DNA of 64,000 nucleotides from Rhodothermia bacterium. Its GTDB lineage: Bacteria > Bacteroidota > Rhodothermia > Balneolales > Balneolaceae. Each line of letters starts with the position of its first letter. The stretch's first letter is position 1. A program made the translations under genes and the position numbers. Positions 17,253 to 26,994 of the stretch are shown piece by piece. The notes under the pieces are model-generated. The model searched no databases. It worked only from the letters and a program-made list of their open reading frames with translations, and had not been told where the DNA came from. The DNA lies in contig JAUICM010000001.1 of the NCBI GenBank assembly GCA_030427885.1, positions 434,001 through 498,000 of the forward strand, written 5' to 3'.

Positions 17253-17383
17253 GATCAAAATTATTAATTCATTCTAACTGAATACGTAGTTTTTAAATAA
17301 TATTTAACGTTCATTCGGTGTAACAATTAAGTACTATAGCCTCTTTATAGAAACTTAGATAAATATATTACTGTTGGGATTCC

Positions 17384-18139
17384 ATGAGGACAATAGCATT
17401 TACAAATCAAAAAGGCGGCGTCGGGAAAACGACTTCAACCATAAATGTGGGCGCTGGGTTAGCTAAACTGGGTAAAAAAGTTCTGCTTATAGATCTGGAT
17501 CCACAGGCCAACTTAACCTATTCACTAAGACTTCATTCTCAACGCCTTGAGAAAACAATTTATCAGGCTTTGAAAGGCCAGGCTAAAGTCGAAGATGTGG
17601 TGATTCATCACAAAGGTTTTGACTATATAGCATCATCGTTGGAGCTATCCGGTGCCGAGCTCGAATTAGCGAATGAACCCGCCCGCGAAAGTTTGCTGAG
17701 AGATTTTCTGAAGCAATTGAATAAGAAAGATTACGATTACGTTCTGATTGATTGTCCGCCAAATTTAGGTTTATTGACCCTAAATGCATTTACTGCAGTT
17801 GAAGATGTGTTTATTGTGCTTCAATCAGAGTATCTGGCACTTCATGGATTGTCGAAGCTTCTTGACCTGATAAAGGTGGTACAACAACGTCTTAACTCAA
17901 ATTTGGAAGTTGGGGGCATTATCTGCACCTTATACGACAGCAGAAAAAACCTTAATAAAGAGGTTGTAGGCCACATTAAAGATTATTTTGGTAAGAAAGT
18001 GTTTAATACCATAATCAGAGATAACGTAGCACTTGCTGAAGCTCCAAGTCATCATAAAACGATCTTCGAATATGATGGAAGTAGTTCGGGTGCAAAAGAT
18101 TATCTGGCCCTGGCAAAGGAAATAAAAAACGGCCACTAA
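17384..18139 (+). CDS. ParA-family partitioning ATPase
   Basis: This 251-residue protein has the deviant Walker A motif NQKGGVGKTTSTIN (8-21) with both lysines, LLIDLDPQAN as A', and DYVLIDCPPNLG as Walker B. It belongs to the Soj/ParA group that moves DNA or protein cargo over the nucleoid. It lacks an N-terminal DNA-binding domain, as chromosomal types do. The next gene, 4 bases on, encodes a small ribbon-helix-helix protein instead of ParB, so the partner system differs from classical parABS. Confidence 0.92.
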   Translation: MRTIAFTNQKGGVGKTTSTINVGAGLAKLGKKVLLIDLDPQANLTYSLRLHSQRLEKTIYQALKGQAKVEDVVIHHKGFDYIASSLELSGAELELANEPARESLLRDFLKQLNKKDYDYVLIDCPPNLGLLTLNAFTAVEDVFIVLQSEYLALHGLSKLLDLIKVVQQRLNSNLEVGGIICTLYDSRKNLNKEVVGHIKDYFGKKVFNTIIRDNVALAEAPSHHKTIFEYDGSSSGAKDYLALAKEIKNGH

Positions 18140-18143
18140 GTAC

Positions 18144-18410
18144 ATGGATAAGAAGTCGGCAATGGGGCATAATCCGCTTGAGTACAGACCCCTGGCTGAA
18201 GCCAAATTTGATTTTATTCCCCACACAGAATCAGGTTCTGATGCTGAAAAGGAGAAGACTGAGAAAGAAACTAATGAGTCTAATAAGAAAGTAGTCAGCT
18301 ATTACCTTGAAGAGGATCTTATCAATGAAATCCGTAAGAAGGCAAAGGAAAAAGAGGATTCATACTCTCATTTTGTTGGGGAAATACTCAAGAAGGCAAT
18401 CGATAAATAA
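18144..18410 (+). CDS. Small ribbon-helix-helix partner of ParA
   Basis: This protein has 88 residues. The N-terminus (MGHNPLEYRPLAEAKFDF) is followed by a charged, probably disordered linker (about 28-48). The C-terminal 40 residues (KKVVSYYLEEDLINEIRKKA, then SHFVGEILKKAI) look like a MetJ/Arc ribbon-helix-helix: one strand and two helices. Such proteins bind centromere-like DNA and stimulate ParA in plasmid type Ib systems. The assignment is by pattern only. Co-transcription with parA is almost certain from the 4-base gap. Confidence 0.7.
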   Translation: MDKKSAMGHNPLEYRPLAEAKFDFIPHTESGSDAEKEKTEKETNESNKKVVSYYLEEDLINEIRKKAKEKEDSYSHFVGEILKKAIDK

Positions 18411-18475
18411 TTAAGTCTTTTCCTTAAATAACACACGGCATTTTTATTATACTCCTTCCTGAATAAAAGCCGAGT

Positions 18476-21400
18476 ATGTTCTTCGAATACAGATCTAAAT
18501 CTATTTATCCTCTTAGAAAAAAGTTATCTGAACAAGTACGTTCTGAAGGCAAGGATTCTCCTTTGAAACCGAGCTGGATCGTTGTTCAGAATCGTGAAGC
18601 CAGGGAATGGATCACATATCAGCTGGCCGGTATAAACGGGATTGCTGCAAATATTGAGTTCATACTTCCTTCAGAGTTGATCTGGAAATTATTTCGCTTT
18701 GTCAAAAAAGATCTTCCTAAGATCCTGCCATCAGATCGCTTACCTATGCAATGGTCGGTATTTGAACTACTCAGTAGTAAAAGAACTGAGCTGGAAAAGG
18801 CTGGGTTTCCGTTCAAGATCGGAGATGAAAGTCTGAGATTGCAGCTGGCCTCTCAGATCGCTGATGTCTTTGATCTGTATCAGGTGTACAGACCATACAT
18901 GATAAAGAGCTGGACCAACCGGAAATTAACTACAAAGAATAAACATGAGATCTGGCAATCTGTTTTGTGGAATTTTCTACACGCTGAATGGAATGACAAT
19001 GAGTTAAAATTACCGGACAGGTCTGAGGCTTTTTTTATACTAAAGGAAAAGCTCGCTGGGAATAATTCACTTTTGAATTCAATACCCGATCACATTCACA
19101 TATTTGGACTTTCACAGAGTTCGGGGCCGTTTTTGGATATTCTTAATACATTGGCTCAGCAAAAAGATATTCATTTTTATACCGGCGTTTTTGATCAGCC
19201 AGAGAGTATAAAAAACCATTCCTTTAAAGAACTGATTCAAGAGTGGTCTGAATCAAAAAATGATACTCTTCAGGTACTTAGCCAATATCAGACTCATCAA
19301 AGCGATCTGAATTCATCTGATCAAAACCTGATCATAACACTCCTTAATAAAGAATCTGAGGTCCCTGTACAAGTACATTCCTGTCATAATGTGAGAAGGG
19401 AGGTTGAAGTTCTTAAAACAGAATTACTGTGCTTTCTGGATGTTAATCCGGAAGTCAGCCTGGATGAAATTCTGATCCTGGTCCCTGATATGGAACAGTA
19501 TGTTTCTGTGATCAATTCTGTGATGAGTTTTGATGAAGGTGAACCTTCAATACCGATAGGGTTGCCTTTTGTAAGCAATGAAAATATTGCTTCTCTGCTT
19601 ATCAACCTGATAGAATTGGTCCAGTCTGATTTCAAAGTTTCTTCGGTGCTGGATCTTCTTGAGTCGGAACCTGTCAGAACGCGCTTTAAACTCGAGATTG
19701 ATGATATTTCTATGTTAAGATCATGGCTTAAGGAAATGAATATTCATTGGGGACTTGAAGCCAAAGATTCCGGTTATTCAATGGAGCGGGCAATCCATAG
19801 TGCTTTCAATGGCTTTGCTATGGAAACTGAGGATTTTACAGTTTATCAGAGTACAGTACCATTTGGGGAAGTGAATAGTACAGATAAACTAATTATTTTG
19901 GCCAAAGCATCTGAGTATATCGAGAGCCTGAAACAAATAAAAAAAGGATTAGATAATAGACAAACAGCAGGTGATTGGGTTCTGTTGGTAAAAGAATGGT
20001 TTCTTGAATTGTTTAGCCGGGAAAAGACAACCAGTCTTCTTCTTAGCTTTGAAAAATGGATAAAGTCAGTTGAATACGCAAGGAACCAGTCTGAAATCTC
20101 ATTCTCAACATTCAGTGAATGGATAAAAGGCCAACTTAATGATGTAAGTGCAGGATCTGGCAGGTTTGGAAATGGAGTTCAGCTCAGTACTTATATTCCA
20201 TTCAGAGGACTTCCATTTAAATATGTTGCTATTCTCGGACTTAATGAAGGTGTGTTCCCAAGGAATCCTGTACGCCCCGCATTCGACCTTATACAGGCGG
20301 ATCCGAAGCCGGGTGAACGTATCATGGCAAAGGATGACAGGCTCTTATTTTTGGAAATACTATACAGCACAAGAGAAAAGCTGAATATCAGCTACCTCGA
20401 AAAAGATCAACATTCTGAGAATGAACGTTTACCATCGATACTGGTTCAGAAACTGATAGATGCATTAAAGAGTATTGATAAGGGATTTGAGGTTACTGAA
20501 CATAAACTACATGGTTTTGATAGCAGTATTTTTATGGAGCCTAAAGTCTATTCAAATCATCAAAAAAGTATTTCAGAAAAAATAGGTTCCGGAAAACATC
20601 CCGATCTGATTTTTTTGAAACCTGAAGACCTTAATTTGATCACATTTAATGAGTCAGAGCTATATCTGAATAACCTGATTTCTTTTTTTGAACAACCTTG
20701 TAAATATCATGCTCATAATGTGTTACAGATCTCTTCAAGAACGAATGATGTAGTACTAAGTGACCGTGAGAACTTCAAATTAGACGGATTATCAAGGTAT
20801 TCTATTCGGCAGGAAATTGTTTCTGGCCTGGAAAGGGATATCTCTGAATCGCATTTGTTTGAGTATCTGAATGTATCAGGCTCTTTGCCAAAAGGAATAC
20901 CCGGAAATAAATTGTTCAAGGAGCAATTCACTGAGATCACTGAACTCGTTGATTTAGTTACGGAGTACCGGAATGTTGATAGCTCGGATATTGAAATAGA
21001 TCTCCTGATCAATGAGATTAAGCTCTATGGTCATGTAGATGATATTTATGGATCACGAAGAATAGTTTACCGGGCTGGAAGCTCCAGAGCTAAAGATCTG
21101 GTTTCACTTTGGATCAGTCACCTTATATGTTCTGTGATCAGATCAGAATTCTATGAGAGTATTCTGGTTTATAAGGAAAAAAAGAATAGCAAAACGGTAA
21201 CATCAGTTCATAAACTGACAGAGGTCAAAGATCCATTAAGTATACTGGAAGGCCTGGTTTCATGGTTTACTCAAGCTTATTCAGATAAAAGCAGATTGTG
21301 TTTCTTTCCGGAAAGCTCGCTTGAATTTATTTCCTCTGAAGGGGAACCCGACAAGTTAACAATGTGGTACGGTCAGGATCATGGATACAACGGGGACGGC

Positions 21401-21529
21401 AATGATTTTTACAATGAACTGTATTGGCGAGGAACAGATCCGTTAAATGAGCAATATTTCAAAAACAATGCAGAACAATTCTGGACACCCTTGTTGAGTG
21501 TTTTAACTGAAACCAATCCGGGTGAGTAG
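18476..21529 (+). CDS. recC: Exodeoxyribonuclease V subunit RecC
   Basis: This 1017-residue subunit of RecBCD recognises Chi and channels the 3' strand. The N-terminus (WIVVQNREAREWITYQLA) and the mid-protein segments IPFRGLPFKYVAILGLNEGVFPR and KDDRLLFLEILYS are RecC signatures (PFRxIPFxxVxLLGMNxxxFPR type). The C-terminal third holds the inactive nuclease-like domain. It is slightly shorter than E. coli RecC. It overlaps recB by 8 bases. Confidence 0.93.
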   Translation: MFFEYRSKSIYPLRKKLSEQVRSEGKDSPLKPSWIVVQNREAREWITYQLAGINGIAANIEFILPSELIWKLFRFVKKDLPKILPSDRLPMQWSVFELLSSKRTELEKAGFPFKIGDESLRLQLASQIADVFDLYQVYRPYMIKSWTNRKLTTKNKHEIWQSVLWNFLHAEWNDNELKLPDRSEAFFILKEKLAGNNSLLNSIPDHIHIFGLSQSSGPFLDILNTLAQQKDIHFYTGVFDQPESIKNHSFKELIQEWSESKNDTLQVLSQYQTHQSDLNSSDQNLIITLLNKESEVPVQVHSCHNVRREVEVLKTELLCFLDVNPEVSLDEILILVPDMEQYVSVINSVMSFDEGEPSIPIGLPFVSNENIASLLINLIELVQSDFKVSSVLDLLESEPVRTRFKLEIDDISMLRSWLKEMNIHWGLEAKDSGYSMERAIHSAFNGFAMETEDFTVYQSTVPFGEVNSTDKLIILAKASEYIESLKQIKKGLDNRQTAGDWVLLVKEWFLELFSREKTTSLLLSFEKWIKSVEYARNQSEISFSTFSEWIKGQLNDVSAGSGRFGNGVQLSTYIPFRGLPFKYVAILGLNEGVFPRNPVRPAFDLIQADPKPGERIMAKDDRLLFLEILYSTREKLNISYLEKDQHSENERLPSILVQKLIDALKSIDKGFEVTEHKLHGFDSSIFMEPKVYSNHQKSISEKIGSGKHPDLIFLKPEDLNLITFNESELYLNNLISFFEQPCKYHAHNVLQISSRTNDVVLSDRENFKLDGLSRYSIRQEIVSGLERDISESHLFEYLNVSGSLPKGIPGNKLFKEQFTEITELVDLVTEYRNVDSSDIEIDLLINEIKLYGHVDDIYGSRRIVYRAGSSRAKDLVSLWISHLICSVIRSEFYESILVYKEKKNSKTVTSVHKLTEVKDPLSILEGLVSWFTQAYSDKSRLCFFPESSLEFISSEGEPDKLTMWYGQDHGYNGDGNDFYNELYWRGTDPLNEQYFKNNAEQFWTPLLSVLTETNPGE

Positions 21530-24500
21530 AGAATTCAACATATTTGAAGCAGGGTTGCAGGGCATTAGTCTTGTTGAGGCTGGTGCAGGTACCGGAAAGA
21601 CTTTTAATATTGCATCACTGTATGTTCGGTTGATACTGGAAAAGGAGCTTTTGCCTCCGAATATTCTTGTTCTAACCTTTACTGAAGCTGCAACTTCAGA
21701 ACTAAAATCAAGACTCCGAAAGAGGATTATTCAGAGTATTGAAGTTCTTGAAGGAGGAGAACCAGCCGACGAATTTCTAACCTCTCTCAGAGAAAGATAT
21801 TCACCTGAAAAGACAGGAATCCTTAAAAAAGCTCTCTACACATTTGATGAGGCCCGGGTTTCCACAATACACGGCTTTTGTCAGAGATTACTCAAGGAAA
21901 GAAGTCTCGAATTTGGGGTGAATCCCGGATTCGAGATCCTCACCGACGAAAGAGAATTACTACAGGATATTGTAGATAAATACTGGCGATCTTTTTTTAG
22001 ACCTGTGGATGATCCATTCCAAAGCAGCTTGCAATATCATTTGTTCGAGCATGGTTATGATCCCGATAAACTTTTCAGGGATATAAAAGAGATAAGAAAA
22101 GGAACACCTGATCTTATTGAGCCTGCAGTTGTTCCAATTTCAGATTTCGAACAGATCTATAAAGAGTTTTTAGAGATCAGAAAACGTGCTTTCATCATTA
22201 TTAATGAAGAAAAAGAGCTTTTGGAGCAGACTTTCAATGGGGATGCTCTTAATAAGAATGAATATAATGACTACAAATTTCTTTATCTGAAAGAAACCAT
22301 TCAATGGCTGAATTCTGAACCGGTAAGCCTGAAGGAATACCATAAGTTGAAGCTTTTCAGCTCAGAGAAACTAAAAGCAAAGAAGAACTATACAATTCCC
22401 GATTTCAAAACGACTGAAGTCATTGATGAGCTGAGGGACGTATTGTCTGAATTTTCATTACTACTTCCTTCCTTGTTAAATGAAGCTTTCCAACGAATTA
22501 CTGAGAATTATGAAAAGACAAAACATGACCGGCAACTTTTGAGTTATGATGATCTGCTTCTGAAAGTTGAGAAAGGTATTCAGACTCCGGAATTGTCTGC
22601 CTCAATAAAAAAAGAACTTCCGGTTGCACTTATTGATGAGTTCCAGGATACAGATCCGGTTCAGTATTCAATATTCAGTACAATCTACAAGGATAGTGAG
22701 GAGTCCTGTTTTTTTATGATCGGAGATCCCAAACAGGCCATTTATGCTTTTCGAGGTGGTGATATCCATACTTATCTAAAGGCAAAGAAAGACGCTGATC
22801 CTGGCCAGGTTTATTCATTGAAGAATAATTATCGCTCAAATCCGGACATGATCCGATCAGTGAATGAGATCTTTAATATTCAACCTCACTCATTCAGGCT
22901 TGAAGGTCTAGATTTTGAAGACGCTAGTTTTCCAGCTTCGGAAGACCCGACTGCTAAAAGACTCACAAAAGAAGGGAAGGGAATTGTACCGTTTCAATTT
23001 ATTGAATTAGAAACAGATGCCACACGAAAAACTGATTATATCCCTGAGTTATGTGATTCAGTAGCTTCTGAGATTGTTTTATTATTGCAGGAAAATTATT
23101 CAATTGATCAAATCAGGGTATCACCAAAAGATATTGCAGTTCTGGTAAGGACGCGGGATCAGGCTTCAAAAATACAGGATGCATTAAGACAACGAGGTAT
23201 CAGAAGTGTTCTTAATAGTCGGGAAAGTGTTTTCAGGACCATTGAAGCGCAGGAATTATTCCTGGTGTTATCGGCCATACATGCCCCCTCTTTTGAAGCA
23301 CTGGTGCGGGCTGCAATGAGTACGAGGTTACTCGGATACAAAGCTTCAGATATGATAAGCTTGCAGAAGGATGCGAATGAATGGGAAAAGATACTACTGA
23401 GATTTCACGGTCTGAATAAACTTTGGAATAATTCAGGGATTTCATCAGCACTAGACCAGCTGATTCTGGATTTTGATGTGGAACTAAATCTGGCTTCCTG
23501 GTTTGATGCAGAGCGTAGGATCACTAATCTTCAGCATATTTCTGAGCTATTAAAAAAAGAAGAGCGGGATAAGAATCTTCTTCCGATAGGAATATTGAAT
23601 TACATGCGTGCCCGGATCGATGATGAGGATGATCCTAAGGATGAAGAAATTGTAAGACTTGAGAGCGATGCTGAGTTGGTTCAGATCGTGACTATGCACT
23701 CAAGTAAAGGCCTGCAATACCCGATAGTATTTTGTCCATTTTTGTTTGAAGGAGTGAACGTAAACGATAGTGGATATACTTCAAACATATTCAGGTTTCG
23801 TAGAGAGGGAACAGAAGTTCTCGATTTAGGGACATCTGAAGGAACAAGGAGAATAAATAAGGATTTCTATTTCGAAGAACAGTTACAGGAAAGGATAAGG
23901 CTCACATATGTAGCCATGACCCGTGCTGAATCTGCTTGTTTTGTACATCTTATAGATTCAAGATCACTAAATAAATCAAGTTTATCGGCTCTCGTCACAG
24001 GAATGGAGCATGATCTTATGCCGGCAGTACGCGAGCTTTCAACTCATTCTGATGTGATAGATTTCCGAAAAGCCATTCACAATGAGCAGATCTATACTGA
24101 TCCAACAACCAAAGACGAGAATATTTATCATCTCAAAACTTTTAAAAGGAAGGATCTTAGTATCTATCCTAGGATCACTAGTTTTTCAGCACTAAGTGAT
24201 TCACTCAAGAATCATGATGAGCAATATGTTTATCAGGGTTTTGATTACGATGCTCTACCCGTTAAAGATGAGCGTGAAACTACAGAATTGAGCATTTTTA
24301 GTTTAACAAAGGGTGCAGCTACAGGAACACTGGTTCATAATATTTTTGAATCTATAAGTTTCGATAAACCGGATGGCTTTAAAGATTCTATCACCGAGCA
24401 GCTATTGATTCATGGATTCGATGAGAAATGGGCAACTGTTCTGCTTCAGTTAATTCAGGATTCAGTTGATCATCCTCTCAAAGATGAATTAAAGCTTTCA

Positions 24501-24989
24501 TCCATACCGGATGACAAAAGACTGGTTGAGATGGAATTTAATCTTCCGGTAAAGGGAATTAATTCTTCTGAGATAGTAAAAATCATCCGAAATGAAGACC
24601 ATTCCTCTGAAAAGCCGAATATCCACGGTTTCATGAAGGGCTTTATTGATCTCGTTTTTGTTCACAATGGTCAATACTTCATCCTGGATTATAAGACCAA
24701 TCACCTGGGGGATTCTTTTGAAGATTATTCGCAGGAAAGGATTGCCACTGAGATCAAGGAAGCCGGATATGATCTTCAGTATCATATTTATGCCACCTCT
24801 TTGCACAGATATCTAAAACAGCAGATGCCTGGCTATGATTATGAAAATCATTTTGGTGGTGTAATTTATCTTTTTGTCAGAGGCATTCAGTCAGGAAAAG
24901 AGGGGAGCGGGGTATTCTTCGACCGGCCTGATCATTCAGTGATATCCAGACTGGACGGATACTTTAAAAACGGAGTGAGCGATGATTGA
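21522..24989 (+). CDS. recB: Exodeoxyribonuclease V subunit RecB (helicase-nuclease)
   Basis: This 1155-residue UvrD-like 3'-5' helicase has a C-terminal nuclease. It starts with GTG at 21522, which overlaps the recC stop. Walker A is EAGAGTGKTFNIASL (about 17-31), motif II is ALIDEFQDTDPVQYSIF, motif III GDPKQAIYAFRGGD, and motif V/VI MHSSKGLQYPIVF and TYVAMTRAES. The nuclease domain retains GFIDLVF and ILDYKTN (metal-binding Asp/Asp/Lys). All active motifs look intact. Confidence 0.96.
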   Translation: MSREFNIFEAGLQGISLVEAGAGTGKTFNIASLYVRLILEKELLPPNILVLTFTEAATSELKSRLRKRIIQSIEVLEGGEPADEFLTSLRERYSPEKTGILKKALYTFDEARVSTIHGFCQRLLKERSLEFGVNPGFEILTDERELLQDIVDKYWRSFFRPVDDPFQSSLQYHLFEHGYDPDKLFRDIKEIRKGTPDLIEPAVVPISDFEQIYKEFLEIRKRAFIIINEEKELLEQTFNGDALNKNEYNDYKFLYLKETIQWLNSEPVSLKEYHKLKLFSSEKLKAKKNYTIPDFKTTEVIDELRDVLSEFSLLLPSLLNEAFQRITENYEKTKHDRQLLSYDDLLLKVEKGIQTPELSASIKKELPVALIDEFQDTDPVQYSIFSTIYKDSEESCFFMIGDPKQAIYAFRGGDIHTYLKAKKDADPGQVYSLKNNYRSNPDMIRSVNEIFNIQPHSFRLEGLDFEDASFPASEDPTAKRLTKEGKGIVPFQFIELETDATRKTDYIPELCDSVASEIVLLLQENYSIDQIRVSPKDIAVLVRTRDQASKIQDALRQRGIRSVLNSRESVFRTIEAQELFLVLSAIHAPSFEALVRAAMSTRLLGYKASDMISLQKDANEWEKILLRFHGLNKLWNNSGISSALDQLILDFDVELNLASWFDAERRITNLQHISELLKKEERDKNLLPIGILNYMRARIDDEDDPKDEEIVRLESDAELVQIVTMHSSKGLQYPIVFCPFLFEGVNVNDSGYTSNIFRFRREGTEVLDLGTSEGTRRINKDFYFEEQLQERIRLTYVAMTRAESACFVHLIDSRSLNKSSLSALVTGMEHDLMPAVRELSTHSDVIDFRKAIHNEQIYTDPTTKDENIYHLKTFKRKDLSIYPRITSFSALSDSLKNHDEQYVYQGFDYDALPVKDERETTELSIFSLTKGAATGTLVHNIFESISFDKPDGFKDSITEQLLIHGFDEKWATVLLQLIQDSVDHPLKDELKLSSIPDDKRLVEMEFNLPVKGINSSEIVKIIRNEDHSSEKPNIHGFMKGFIDLVFVHNGQYFILDYKTNHLGDSFEDYSQERIATEIKEAGYDLQYHIYATSLHRYLKQQMPGYDYENHFGGVIYLFVRGIQSGKEGSGVFFDRPDHSVISRLDGYFKNGVSDD

Positions 24990-26700
24990 AAGTATTTTGA
25001 CATCGGGCTCTGATGAGCAAAATATAACTGAAAATGAGTTCGGGAAATATCTGTATCAAATGGAAAGGAGAAATCCCGAACTGGTTTCTTGGGTTGGCAG
25101 ATTGTGCCTGCGAGACTGGCTGAATGGACATATTTGCATAAGTTTTGATGAGCTCCTAAAAGATCCGGTTGTTGCAGAAAAAGCGACAGGAGACAGCGCT
25201 ATTCTTCAGGAGTTATTGCTGAATTCCGATATTGTTGGAATACCAGGAGACTTATCACCACTGATAGTTGAGGACCAGAATCTCTATTTGCATCGGTATT
25301 GGTCGTATGAACAAGAGCTGGCTGAATGGCTTTCCAGGAAATCAGAAAAAACTCGTTCAGAATTGTCTGAATACATCAAACATGTCAATACAAAGTTTGA
25401 AGAACAGGGAACAGTAAACTGGCAAAAAGTGGCTGTTAAGCTGTCCCTGATAAAAGACCTTGTTATTATTTCAGGTGGGCCAGGCACAGGAAAAACATAT
25501 ACGGTAAGTAAGATCATTGAAGTATTAGCTGAAACCAGTTCTGAGGATTTATCAATAGCTTTAGCGGCGCCTACAGGTAAAGCGGCCCAGAGATTAAACG
25601 ACTCCCTTGCAGATCAAAACAATACAATTGAGATACCTGAGGCTGTTACACTCCATAAATTACTGGGTGCCAGAGGAGATTCCGGAACTTTCAGATTTAA
25701 TTCGGGCAACAAATTGCCGCATGACATTTTGATCGTAGACGAAGCATCCATGTTAGACATTACGATGTGGATCTTTATGATCAGAGCTCTGAAAGACGAT
25801 GCAAAGCTGGTTCTGTTGGGAGATAAAAATCAGTTAGCCTCAGTTGAGGCAGGTTCGATATTGGGTGATATATGCTTTGAAAGTGAAAATTCATTCTCAA
25901 ACGCTATCCAAAAGAGTTTAAATGAAGACATTTCTGTATCAAGTGGAAAACCAGCTATCAATGATTGTATTGTACATCTTACAAAAAGCTATCGCTTTGA
26001 TGAGAACTCAGGGATCCAAAAACTTGCTGATGCAATAAACTCAGGAGATGAGGAAAAGGTACTGGAGCTCTTGAAATCTGATGACCATCCTGAAATACGC
26101 TATCTGGAAGGAAATGCTGAGGATATGAACACATTAATCGAAGAGTTTGTAGTGAATCCGTTTTTATCCCACGATTCTGATGTTCACTCTCACAGTCATC
26201 AAATATTATGTGCGTTAAGGAAAGGGCCTTTTGGTGTTGAACACATTAATGACCTCGCTGAAAAACAGTTAAAAAGAAAACTTGGTATTCCATCATCACA
26301 GGTTTGGTTTTCAAGAAGGCCAATCATTGTTTCCAGGAATAATTCAGTCCTCAAGATCAGAAATGGTGAGACCGGTATTGCCCTAGAAGAGAAGGAGACA
26401 GGTTTTCAGATTTTCCTAGATAACGCACAAACTCCGCCAATTTCTGTATCCAGATTGCAGAATTTTGAGCCCGCATACGCCATAACAGTTCATAAAAGTC
26501 AGGGTTCAGAATACGAAAATGTGGCTGTACTGCTTTCAAACGTACAAAACAGGGTACTTACCAAAGAACTTTTATATACATCTGTAACAAGAGCACGTCA
26601 AAACATTCTTGTTATTAGTAGCGATAACATTATTAAAACAACAGTACGGGAAAATATAAAAAGAAATAGCGGGCTCAGATCTAAGATCTGGCAGGGTTAA
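24982..26700 (+). CDS. recD: Exodeoxyribonuclease V subunit RecD
   Basis: This 572-residue superfamily 1B 5'-3' helicase has Walker A SGGPGTGKTYTVSK, motif II LIVDEASMLD, motif III GDKNQLASVEAGSILGD, and the C-terminal ITVHKSQGSEYENV and YTSVTRAR. It starts 8 bases before the recB stop, completing the recC-recB-recD order used by enterobacteria. Together the three unwind and degrade double-strand ends and load RecA after Chi. Confidence 0.96.
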   Translation: MIESILTSGSDEQNITENEFGKYLYQMERRNPELVSWVGRLCLRDWLNGHICISFDELLKDPVVAEKATGDSAILQELLLNSDIVGIPGDLSPLIVEDQNLYLHRYWSYEQELAEWLSRKSEKTRSELSEYIKHVNTKFEEQGTVNWQKVAVKLSLIKDLVIISGGPGTGKTYTVSKIIEVLAETSSEDLSIALAAPTGKAAQRLNDSLADQNNTIEIPEAVTLHKLLGARGDSGTFRFNSGNKLPHDILIVDEASMLDITMWIFMIRALKDDAKLVLLGDKNQLASVEAGSILGDICFESENSFSNAIQKSLNEDISVSSGKPAINDCIVHLTKSYRFDENSGIQKLADAINSGDEEKVLELLKSDDHPEIRYLEGNAEDMNTLIEEFVVNPFLSHDSDVHSHSHQILCALRKGPFGVEHINDLAEKQLKRKLGIPSSQVWFSRRPIIVSRNNSVLKIRNGETGIALEEKETGFQIFLDNAQTPPISVSRLQNFEPAYAITVHKSQGSEYENVAVLLSNVQNRVLTKELLYTSVTRARQNILVISSDNIIKTTVRENIKRNSGLRSKIWQG

Positions 26701-26743
26701 TGGTTTTTCGGTCGTAAGATTTCACTACTCCCAGAAATTTATT

Positions 26744-26782
26744 TAAAATAAAAAAGCTGCAGCGCCTTAAACACTGCAGCTT
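26744..26782 (-). terminator. Minus-strand terminator with no annotated gene before it
   Basis: AAGCTGCAG (26754-26762) pairs with CTGCAGCTT (26774-26782), leaving an 11-nt loop. On the minus strand a U-rich tail (UUUUUUAUUUUA) follows, while on the plus strand no T-run follows. The only minus-strand sequence that could feed it is 26783-26994, which carries no annotated gene. Confidence 0.65.
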
Positions 26783-26880
26783 GAATCTGTACCCCGAAAA
26801 GCCAACGTATTCACTGAGGATTGGTTGGTAGCCAATCCTCTTTCTTTATCCTCATCTAATATTGCACTTCTATAAATCAG
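26760..26880 (-). ncRNA. Candidate small RNA or micro-ORF transcript
   Basis: On the minus strand two strong hairpins follow each other, and the second has a U-tail. Inside is a 14-codon ORF on the minus strand at about 26812-26856 (MRIKKEDWLPTNPQ) that overlaps the first hairpin. A plus-strand RNA ending at the other hairpin is equally possible. The expression direction cannot be decided from sequence. Confidence 0.35.
26816..26850 (+). terminator. Hairpin with T-rich tail downstream of recD
   Basis: GAGGATTGG (26816-26824) pairs perfectly with CCAATCCTC (26832-26840) around a 7-base loop, followed by TTTCTTTATC. It may end recBCD transcripts. On the minus strand the same hairpin would be internal to a possible small RNA that ends at 26744. 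Confidence 0.55.
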
Positions 26881-26994
26881 TTGTACTTAGAACTTATTAA
26901 TGTCGATTAGAGAATTTTAAGAGCATTAAAAGTCGGAACAATACTTACTAGAGCTTCTAAAAACGGGTAAATGATAACAAAACACAGAATAGTT

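Noticed and set aside
18476-26700. RecBCD region as a possible defence island
   Set aside because: The three genes are complete recC, recB and recD with normal motifs; no restriction or other defence gene is close.
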